DNA from: Pseudalkalibacillus decolorationis
GTDB taxonomy: Bacteria; Bacillota; Bacilli; Bacillales; Fictibacillaceae
NCBI RefSeq assembly: GCF_024609785.1
Contig: NZ_JANHJQ010000009.1
Location: 1-64,000, forward strand
DNA length: 64,000 nt
Direction of reading: 5' to 3'
The translations under genes and the position numbers were made by a program. The notes under the pieces are model-generated. The model was given only the letters and a program-made list of their open reading frames with translations, did no database searches and was not told the DNA's origin. Of the stretch, positions 53,818-61,746 are shown piece after piece; position 1 is the stretch's first letter, and every line of letters begins with the position of its first letter.

Positions 53818-54849
53818 TTAGGCTAGCTTTCCAGTTATAACATCTAATGTTCGGTATAACTCCTCCAACTCTTCTAACTCTTCCTGACTTTCTTTTGACG
53901 GAGGGGCCATATTAACAAATTTACCAAAAGATTCTTTGGTCCAACCATTCCATGAAGTAACGATCATTCCTGGCATTTTCCCCTCAGACCGTAACTCTTC
54001 AGCTTGCCGCTTACTTTCGTCAAGTAAATCTACTGCAGCCCCTGTTTTAAACCAACAAGCAGGTATGACAGTAAACCCTTTTTCAATGAAAATTCCAATC
54101 GAAGGATAGGCATCCAATTTATCATAATGCCAGTCCATTATCACAATATCGTTGGGGATAGAATCAATCGCTCTGTGTGTACCGAATGTATCTCCTTCCC
54201 AGGGGTTATAACCTGTCTTATCACTATCATTTAAGCGGTCTCCCCACATAAACATTTCAACGCCACGTTTTTTGACTAAATGTCCATACATATCATTTAC
54301 AGATTTTGCAAACAAATCAGCACGATCTTTCCCTTTACAACGAGGACACTCATCATCAGCCATGGCGTAAACTTCATCCATCCCGACATGAAAGGCGTCA
54401 GCTTCAAAGGCATCAATAAGTTCATCCATTAAATCAAAAGCAAGGGCATTAACATCTGGATGTAACGGACACCAGCTTCTACAGAAAAAGTCTGGCCATT
54501 TAGCATCCAACGGTACGTGCGGAGTTTCATCAAATTCGGGATAAGCCTTCAATATCGTATTTGGAGCCCCTCCCCAGCCTTGATGACCAAGACATTGGAA
54601 CAGTGGGATAAGACGTATCCCGTTGTTTTTACAAGTCTCTGATAATTCCTTCGCATCTTCCTTAGTCAATTTTCCCTTACCAGATATTTCTGGATGGGAT
54701 TCGAATACAAACGCTGTATTACATTCTAAAACCAAGTGGTTGATTCCTTTTGGTACCAATACCTTTTCAATAAATTCCTTAAACGGTTCAACCAAGTCAT
54801 GTGAGCTAAATCTCAGATGGAACGCTCTTACTGGTTCTATTTTAATCAC
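53818..54849 (-). CDS. GH20-type beta-N-acetylhexosaminidase
   Basis: This compact 343-residue enzyme is mainly the barrel. It has IPLFQCLGHQGWGG (about 81-94) and the catalytic Asp-Glu pair in FHVGMDEVYA (D158, E159). GH20 uses substrate-assisted catalysis on terminal GlcNAc or GalNAc. A signal peptide is absent, so it probably trims GlcNAc from imported N-glycan pieces. It lacks the usual N-terminal GH20b domain, making it a short form. It lies 54 bp downstream of the GH125 gene. A CPRC-KGK motif near 168-172 could bind metal. Confidence 0.8.
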   Translation of the reverse strand: MIKIEPVRAFHLRFSSHDLVEPFKEFIEKVLVPKGINHLVLECNTAFVFESHPEISGKGKLTKEDAKELSETCKNNGIRLIPLFQCLGHQGWGGAPNTILKAYPEFDETPHVPLDAKWPDFFCRSWCPLHPDVNALAFDLMDELIDAFEADAFHVGMDEVYAMADDECPRCKGKDRADLFAKSVNDMYGHLVKKRGVEMFMWGDRLNDSDKTGYNPWEGDTFGTHRAIDSIPNDIVIMDWHYDKLDAYPSIGIFIEKGFTVIPACWFKTGAAVDLLDESKRQAEELRSEGKMPGMIVTSWNGWTKESFGKFVNMAPPSKESQEELEELEELYRTLDVITGKLA

Positions 54850-54903
54850 TCCTCTTGTGAATTATTAATTTATACATTATTAAACTACTATTTTTATGCG
54901 TTT

Positions 54904-56238
54904 TTATTCAAAAAGGCTTTCTTTTTTAATAGTCAATTGCTCTGACAAAGCGCTTCCCTTCACAAATCGGTTACATAGACTTAATAAAAATTCACTGAAC
55001 ATCGAATTCGCCCACGAAAACCAAGGTCTAGTAAACTTCTCTGGATTATCGGCATGAAACCCTTCGTGCATAAAATTCGTATTTGCATCTGTTCTCTTGA
55101 ACAAATCAAGAATATCTTCCTTCTCAGCATTCGTTGTCGCAGTCATCCCCTGGATAGCAAGGGCGATGTGCCATATATAATGTTTAGGTGTATGTGGACT
55201 ACCAATTCCTTTAGCAACCTTACCCTGGTAATAATAAGGGTTTTCTCCACTAAGGATAAAATTTCTCGTATTTTGATAAATTGGATCATCAATACTGCAA
55301 TAGCCCAAATATGGTAGTGCGAGCAGGCTAGGAACATTTGCGTCATCCATTAAAATATAATTTCCAAGCCCATCTGTCTCGTAGGCATAGATCGTTCCAT
55401 ATGTTGGATGTTCAACCTTGCCGAATTTTTGAATACCTTGATCAATTTCATTCGCCAAATCAATCGCTGTTTTTGCTAGATTGTTGTCACCAATGATTTC
55501 ATCAGCTATTTGCGCTATTTGTTTTAAGACGACTACCGCAAACATATTGGAAGGAATTAAGTAACCATATTCGCAAGCATCATCACTCGGTCGAAAACCA
55601 GACCATGTCATGCCTGTAAAGCCGACAGGTGCTCCCTTCCCATCATGTGATAATGTATCTTGAGGTGGACAGTCATCCCTTTCAAACCTGTAATTAGAAT
55701 CTGCCTCATGGTTTTGCTCAATCTTCCACGTTTTGATTATTTTTGTAACAGCATCCTGGAACAGTCCGTTAAAATGAGATATCCGTCCAGTTGATTTCCA
55801 AAATAAATAGGCAAGTTGGATTGGATAACATAGCGAATCTATTTCATATTTACGTTCCCATAAGAGCGGTGTCATTTCCGTCTTATCATTATGATATCGT
55901 TTGCCGTTTGCTTCTTCATTAAACGCATTGGCATATGGATCATGCATGATGCAGGCCAATTGCTTTTTAATAACCCCTTCGATTAGATCAGCCATTTGTG
56001 TATCCTTTTCAGCTAACATTAAATATGGACGTACTTGTGCAGCAGAATCTCTTAGCCACATTGCTGGTATATCGCCTGTAATAACGAATGTTGTTTCATC
56101 ATCTTGAGGTCGAATAGTTGTTTCATACGTATTCGAAAAGCAGTTCTCAAACATTTCCTGGATCTTTTGATCATCTGAGAAAGTAGACTTCACTTCATCA
56201 ATTAACGTTTTCATTGATACTGGTAATTGTCCGTTCAC
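54904..56238 (-). CDS. Exo-alpha-1,6-mannosidase, GH125
   Basis: This 444-residue protein is of normal GH125 length with the conserved IPAMWLRDSAAQVRPY (about 55-70), DPYANAFN, KYEIDSLCYP, GMTWSGFRPSDDA and GIGSPHTP segments. GH125 is a metal-independent inverting family specific for non-reducing alpha-1,6-mannose in N-glycans. It lies between GH38 and GH20 genes, a neighbourhood consistent with mannose-core trimming. The start is GTG 56238 with AAGGGAG 10 nt upstream. There is no signal peptide. Confidence 0.92.
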   Translation of the reverse strand: MNGQLPVSMKTLIDEVKSTFSDDQKIQEMFENCFSNTYETTIRPQDDETTFVITGDIPAMWLRDSAAQVRPYLMLAEKDTQMADLIEGVIKKQLACIMHDPYANAFNEEANGKRYHNDKTEMTPLLWERKYEIDSLCYPIQLAYLFWKSTGRISHFNGLFQDAVTKIIKTWKIEQNHEADSNYRFERDDCPPQDTLSHDGKGAPVGFTGMTWSGFRPSDDACEYGYLIPSNMFAVVVLKQIAQIADEIIGDNNLAKTAIDLANEIDQGIQKFGKVEHPTYGTIYAYETDGLGNYILMDDANVPSLLALPYLGYCSIDDPIYQNTRNFILSGENPYYYQGKVAKGIGSPHTPKHYIWHIALAIQGMTATTNAEKEDILDLFKRTDANTNFMHEGFHADNPEKFTRPWFSWANSMFSEFLLSLCNRFVKGSALSEQLTIKKESLFE

Positions 56239-56268
56239 GTAAGTCCCGCTCCCTTTTTACATATACTT

Positions 56269-59007
56269 TTATTCAGAATTACCTTTCGTAAAACCTATTG
56301 TCACAATTTCATGTTTACGAACTGGAACATGGACACTTTGTTTTCTGTCTGCATGTAACGGCTCCTTTATTTCTTCGATAACATTACTTTCATATGCATT
56401 ATTGTAAGTTTCTGGTGTTTCCACAATAAGAGAACCGTCCTCGTCAGCCATATTGAACCAACGGATCATCACATCACCTGATTTGTCAGCTACTTTCATT
56501 GATGAAAATGCAAGATTTGAAGACTCCCATTGTATAAATGAATGCACAGGCGGGAGATCTCCATCATGAATACCTGTCTGTTTGATTGACCAGGGCACTT
56601 GATACTGGTAGGCATCTTGATATGCCTTGGACACTTCCTCTTTTCCACTATGTGGATAAATTCGGAATGAGACAGAATGCTCTCCTAGGCATTGTGCTTC
56701 AGGAGTTGGGAAGTAACCCCAATCCCCTAGTTCTCCTACAGATCGCAGCAGCGTAATTGCAATCGTATTTCTACCGTCGCGTATTATTTCATACTCGCTT
56801 AATCCAAGATTTGCAACTGTTAATCCTTCATCATCATTACTTACATCGACAAATGCTTGTTGATGTTGTGAATGATCTGGATTCGTCCATTCTTCTGTTG
56901 GTTTATTGAACCGTTTTACTACTTCAAAAATGGAATCTACATAATGTGTATCTGTTTTGATATCTGTAGGAAATAACACCCGCAGACGGTGATCTTTTGC
57001 TTGGTTATCAAAAGATGTTTTTACATTGATACCTTTACTATTTCTTTCTAACGTAACGAGCGTTTTGATCGTAAATGGAATCTTCTCCTCCACGCGTGTA
57101 GACTTTCTACCTGTAAACCAAACAAGTTCTCTTTGCTCTATATCTAGTAAATCTGATGCACATGCAGGAATTTCCCATTCATGAACAATTTGAAAAGTAG
57201 CTTGGAACGGTGTATCTTCCGTTATCGTCACCTTTCCTTGTAGGTCTTTCGTTGTTATGACTTGTTCACCATTCGGTTGTTTATACATATACTCGTTTCC
57301 GATGTCGCCAGTGTCTTCATACACACATAGTTCTTCAAACGTACGTCCATTCGTTTTATCAGTCACGGTCAAGGAACCATTCTTCGCGATTTTCACCTTC
57401 AAATAGTCATTTTCCATTTGATTTTCATCAGTGATCAGAGAAACATCATTTTTGGATATTTCCTGTTGTGAAACAGTACGGACCCAAGCAAATGTCTTAA
57501 AGCCTAATGCAGGAACCCGTTCCGCTTCAAATGTTAGGTGAACTCTCCGTGCCATATACGGCTGACGGAACTTTTCTTCTGGCAGATCATAATCGAACGC
57601 GATTCCTAGATCTTCTACTTTACAGTTGAACTCATTACCTTCTGCATCAATTAAAAGTCTGTCTCCTAATGGAAATTCTTTTAATTCTTTTTTGTTTACT
57701 CCTGATGAGAAATAGTCCCTTCTGACATCAAGTGTAATTGACACGGCGCCAGTACGATCCCACCCCGTTGTATTATAAACAGTAAATGGCAGCGCATTTT
57801 CACTCCATTTTTCAAAGCTTGTCGTATCAATTTGTTTAGAAATGGAATTCAAACTTTCATCAATGATCATTTCAGAAACATGCTTGCTTTTTTCAAAACG
57901 CGTTACCATTTCTCTGTGTACTTCATCAACACTACAACCACAAATACTGTCATGTGGATGATTTTGCATCAGTGTTTTCCAAGCATAGGAAAGCAAATGA
58001 TGGTTGTAATCTTCTCCTTGCAAATAAGCAAATGCAGATAATGGTTCCGCCACTTTCTCAAGGAGTGTCTGACAACGTTGATTCATTTGTTTCATATATA
58101 CCCGTGCGGATGCTGTATTAACAAGCGTACCCCATCCGTCTGTTTGTTGGCTTCGTAATTCTCCATCAATAACTTTTAAATCTTCAGGAACCGATGTTGA
58201 AACTTTGCCAATATAATCATTAAAGTTCGAATGGATAAATTCAATATTCGGATATAATCTTTCTGCTGTTCGAATTGCTTCCGGTAAATCTGTTTGTATC
58301 GGCTGATGGTCGCAACCATTCAGCATGAGTAAATGGGGTGTTGCAGCGTATTTTTCTAAGGAAATAATGTGCTGATCCCAATATTTTCTCGCTCCTGTTT
58401 CGTCTGTTGGTACTTCATTCCCATTACAATACCAATTTGCAAATAAAATACCAAGAACCGATGACCCATCTGGTGAGCGCCATTGCATTTCTGAATATGG
58501 TGATTCATAATCATCTGTTTCACTAACCGTATTATTAAATCCTGTTGGCTTCACACCTCGTCCAAAAACGGCATGGTTAATACCTGCCTGACTCAAGATT
58601 TGTGGTGCTTGGCCAATGTTTCCGAATGAATCCGGGAAATAGCCGATTTTCGAAACGTTTCCCCATTGTGCTGCATCCTTCACCCCATATTGAAGATTGC
58701 GAATATTCGCTTCACTGCTTGTCAAAAATTCATCCTGTAAAATATACCAGGGGCCGACATGTATTCTTCTTTCTCTGACAAAGCTTTGAAGCTTTTCTCT
58801 CATTTCAGGACGAATTTGCAAATAGTCATCTAAAATGATGGTTTGTCCATCAAGATGAAAACTCTTATATTCAGGATCGCTATCCAAAGTATCCAGTAAT
58901 TTATCCATCAGTTTGATTAGCAAAACATGATGTTTTTCATAAGGTAAGTACCATTCACGGTCCCAATGAGTATGGGAAATAATGTGTACACACTTCTTTT
59001 TAGGCAT
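56269..59007 (-). CDS. Alpha-mannosidase, GH38 (2, MngB/SpGH38-like)
   Basis: This 912-residue enzyme starts MPKKKCVHIISHTHWDREWY; HTHWD holds zinc ligands. The nucleophile is D126 in YFPDSFGNIGQ, and HDSICGCSVDEVH carries further active-site residues. This shorter N-terminus is typical of the bacterial MngB or streptococcal GH38 subgroup, some of which are alpha-1,3-specific on N-glycans. The ATG at 59007 is chosen because GGAGGG lies 10 nt upstream. It has no signal peptide and acts inside the cell. It is 30 bp from the GH125 gene. Confidence 0.92.
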   Translation of the reverse strand: MPKKKCVHIISHTHWDREWYLPYEKHHVLLIKLMDKLLDTLDSDPEYKSFHLDGQTIILDDYLQIRPEMREKLQSFVRERRIHVGPWYILQDEFLTSSEANIRNLQYGVKDAAQWGNVSKIGYFPDSFGNIGQAPQILSQAGINHAVFGRGVKPTGFNNTVSETDDYESPYSEMQWRSPDGSSVLGILFANWYCNGNEVPTDETGARKYWDQHIISLEKYAATPHLLMLNGCDHQPIQTDLPEAIRTAERLYPNIEFIHSNFNDYIGKVSTSVPEDLKVIDGELRSQQTDGWGTLVNTASARVYMKQMNQRCQTLLEKVAEPLSAFAYLQGEDYNHHLLSYAWKTLMQNHPHDSICGCSVDEVHREMVTRFEKSKHVSEMIIDESLNSISKQIDTTSFEKWSENALPFTVYNTTGWDRTGAVSITLDVRRDYFSSGVNKKELKEFPLGDRLLIDAEGNEFNCKVEDLGIAFDYDLPEEKFRQPYMARRVHLTFEAERVPALGFKTFAWVRTVSQQEISKNDVSLITDENQMENDYLKVKIAKNGSLTVTDKTNGRTFEELCVYEDTGDIGNEYMYKQPNGEQVITTKDLQGKVTITEDTPFQATFQIVHEWEIPACASDLLDIEQRELVWFTGRKSTRVEEKIPFTIKTLVTLERNSKGINVKTSFDNQAKDHRLRVLFPTDIKTDTHYVDSIFEVVKRFNKPTEEWTNPDHSQHQQAFVDVSNDDEGLTVANLGLSEYEIIRDGRNTIAITLLRSVGELGDWGYFPTPEAQCLGEHSVSFRIYPHSGKEEVSKAYQDAYQYQVPWSIKQTGIHDGDLPPVHSFIQWESSNLAFSSMKVADKSGDVMIRWFNMADEDGSLIVETPETYNNAYESNVIEEIKEPLHADRKQSVHVPVRKHEIVTIGFTKGNSE

Positions 59008-59058
59008 AATTTGAAAACCCTCCACGTCCATCACTTTGTCCTAGTTTCAAATCACAAA

Positions 59059-61731
59059 TCACTCTTCAATCCCGTAAACCTCAAACTCATAAATACGGGC
59101 TGCCGAGTCCCCGCCCTGAGACGCTTTTGTAATCCACAACCTTGCATATCTTGCGGTTGTCACACGAATAGGGTGCTTACTCACAGCGAGCGTATTTCCG
59201 TATACGTTCTTCACATCCGTCCAGTCTTGACCATCTTGGCTTACTTGAAGCTTAAAATTGCTTGTATTAAAAGCCCGGGATTCGCCGCCAGCTTCAGCAT
59301 GCTTCACAACAAATTTGCTTATCAAATATTGCTTACCCAAGTCAACAGTGAGCCAGTGCGGTTCCTCACCTAGGGCACACCATTTACTGTCAACATCGCC
59401 GTCTACCGCGTATCCAGGTTGTTCACTTATGACACAGGAACCATCGGACGTTGTCTGTTTGTCCAATGCAACGTTTGCCGTTTCGTCGGCTTTGTTGCTG
59501 ACCGTAATCAGCTTCTCTTTCGTAATAACGTTCTCACCTTCACTGTTTTTTGCTGTCAATGTCACACGATAGGTGCCGGGCTGCTCATAGGTGATGACAG
59601 GTTGATCTTTCGTACTTGTCGATGGCGTCCCTCCAGGGAACTCCCACTTAATTTCCTCAGTCACTTCGGAAGATTGGTTGTAAAACGTTACTTGTTCTCC
59701 TGGAATCACGAAGGTTTTATCAACGGTAAAATCAGCAGTCGGCTCAGGGTATGGAGGCCACTCGAAGCTGATCCTAGCCGTTGCACCGTGTCTGTACTGT
59801 TGATCGACAGCGACAATCTCAATTTCAGTTTTATCCTCCTTTGCCATTCTTCTGAACTGCTGAATGTAATAAACGTGGTTAGGCGTTGCTCCAAGAAACT
59901 CTTTTGTTCCGTCAGGCTTAATGCGATAAATTTCATACCATTTTACATCCTTATCTTTGAGTGGATTCCATTTGATTCTTGCGTCAGCATAAATACCATT
60001 TTCGAAATCAACATCGATAATCTTCGGATCGGATACAGCAGGGAGAGAACCCGGTTTTTCTCCTTTTTGCGCTTTTCCGATCGATAACTGTCCAATGTTG
60101 ATCGTATAATTATCAATATTCTTTTTGCTGTCAAAGTATAATGAAATAGAAGCAATTCGTTTACCCCGAAATCTTTCGAGGGGAATGGTTTCCGTATACC
60201 ATTTACCAGGGTTCGCTTTCTTGGTCTTCAGGAAAACAAATCCATCAGGATTTTCTTTGAAGGATATTCCTACCTTCATGTGAGGTTGCTTAGAAAATGT
60301 TTTGTAAGTGATCGAAAGCTCCGTATGTTTTTCTACTTTTAAATCCGTTTTGTACAATTTAAGATGCGTTGCGTTTTCAGCGTTCAATTCACCTGTCACC
60401 TTTAGTGAACTGCCGCCATAATAGGCAGTCGTCCAATCTATACTCGGATCAAGCGCCTTTCCGTTACTTTCTGCAATCCAGCGCCATGTTGGGAGAAGAT
60501 CTTGCAGGCTTCTGTTATTCCAATCGTTTTCTGTTAAAATTTCACCGTTTACTGCAAACATTTTCCCGTTACCCGTATTGAAGTGGGTTGTAAAAGGAAG
60601 CTCATTGACGGATGATTTTGCAACGATGTAGTTGGCAATCCCTTTCCAGTCATCAGTGGTTTTCGTATTGGTCGGATCACCGTTTGGCCCCACCCAGAAA
60701 TGATTGGCCTTTTCGTAAAATTCCTTATGAGATTCAGAGCTCGCAAACGTCCAGTCCGGCCGATACATTCCAAGTGAAACGTTTGCCTGTTCACCCGCAG
60801 GGAACAGTCCTTCCCAGGCAACATCGGTATGGTAACCTTCAGCACCTACATTGATTCCGGCAAATAAATCGTAAGGGCTTCTGTCCAGACCTAATGCCCT
60901 TTCACGTGAAGCTTTCATATCCTCCCACCAGAAATTAAGAAACATGCTGTTGGAAATGTTTTGTTCTTCGTCTTTAAGGAACATTTTATTAGCATCTGTA
61001 AGTGCATTTTGCCAGTTTATCTCGCCGCTTTTCGTCATGGCATCATACCACATCATGTGCATGCCGTCCGATTTGTTTTCTTGCAAGTACTTCAAAAACT
61101 TCTGCATTCTTTCCGCTGTTTCCTCGTCCCCTCCTGCTGTTTCCTGATTGATGAACCAACCGTCAAACCCATAATACTCAGCAGCTTCGATCAGCTTATC
61201 TGCAACCGGAAACGAGCCGTCAGGCCTTTGTTGAAGCATTTGCTCCACCCATTCAAATTTTCCGCCGTAATACTCTGGCGGAAAAAAGATCGTTCCCAAA
61301 ACCGGAACACCGTTTTTATGAGCAGCGTCAATCACATCTGCACTCGGTGGAACGATGATCCCTTCTCCGGCAGACCCTCCCCAGTAGACAAGTAAATCCG
61401 TGTATTGCCAATAGTTGAAGGCATACACATCGAACTTGTTTGAACCTTGTGAAGGAACTCCGCTCGTTGACGGATTCATGGCGGAAAGGGCGACCACCTT
61501 CGGCTTATACATCGCATTTTGGTTCACCTTATTTCCTTCAAACCTGTCCTTAAGTGGAATGGTTCCTCTGTTAAACGGGGCATCTTTATTTTCTTCAGGA
61601 TTCCATTTTAATAAATCCTCTGGGTACCAGTACGGCGTATTCGGTTGTTCGGCATATGCATTCAATCCAAATCCGATGAGTGTAAACACAATGACTGCTG
61701 ACATCAACAAAAATCCATTGATCGCTTTCAA
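59059..61731 (-). CDS. Secreted endo-beta-N-acetylglucosaminidase, GH85
   Basis: This 890-residue exported enzyme has a signal peptide (about 1-27, AYA/EQ), starts at TTG and follows GGAGGGG. The GH85 barrel (about 60-400) includes DVYAFNYWQYTDLLVYWGG and the catalytic pair N195/E197 in GWFINQETAGG. A beta-sandwich follows (about 420-550), then a fibronectin-like part, a PKD domain (about 660-745, FPGGTPSTS, YEQPGTYRVTL) and a C-terminal CBM32 (about 755-888). GH85 cleaves the chitobiose core of N-glycans, releasing the oligosaccharide from glycoproteins. It is the entry step of the locus. No cell-wall anchor motif was seen. Confidence 0.92.
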   Translation of the reverse strand: MKAINGFLLMSAVIVFTLIGFGLNAYAEQPNTPYWYPEDLLKWNPEENKDAPFNRGTIPLKDRFEGNKVNQNAMYKPKVVALSAMNPSTSGVPSQGSNKFDVYAFNYWQYTDLLVYWGGSAGEGIIVPPSADVIDAAHKNGVPVLGTIFFPPEYYGGKFEWVEQMLQQRPDGSFPVADKLIEAAEYYGFDGWFINQETAGGDEETAERMQKFLKYLQENKSDGMHMMWYDAMTKSGEINWQNALTDANKMFLKDEEQNISNSMFLNFWWEDMKASRERALGLDRSPYDLFAGINVGAEGYHTDVAWEGLFPAGEQANVSLGMYRPDWTFASSESHKEFYEKANHFWVGPNGDPTNTKTTDDWKGIANYIVAKSSVNELPFTTHFNTGNGKMFAVNGEILTENDWNNRSLQDLLPTWRWIAESNGKALDPSIDWTTAYYGGSSLKVTGELNAENATHLKLYKTDLKVEKHTELSITYKTFSKQPHMKVGISFKENPDGFVFLKTKKANPGKWYTETIPLERFRGKRIASISLYFDSKKNIDNYTINIGQLSIGKAQKGEKPGSLPAVSDPKIIDVDFENGIYADARIKWNPLKDKDVKWYEIYRIKPDGTKEFLGATPNHVYYIQQFRRMAKEDKTEIEIVAVDQQYRHGATARISFEWPPYPEPTADFTVDKTFVIPGEQVTFYNQSSEVTEEIKWEFPGGTPSTSTKDQPVITYEQPGTYRVTLTAKNSEGENVITKEKLITVSNKADETANVALDKQTTSDGSCVISEQPGYAVDGDVDSKWCALGEEPHWLTVDLGKQYLISKFVVKHAEAGGESRAFNTSNFKLQVSQDGQDWTDVKNVYGNTLAVSKHPIRVTTARYARLWITKASQGGDSAARIYEFEVYGIEE

Positions 61732-61746
61732 GGCTTCCCCTCCACT

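Noticed and set aside
59419-60087. A 222-codon plus-strand open frame opposite the GH85 gene
   Set aside because: It is fully antisense to a strongly supported gene, has no ribosome binding site and shows no family motif. It follows from the codon use of the other strand.
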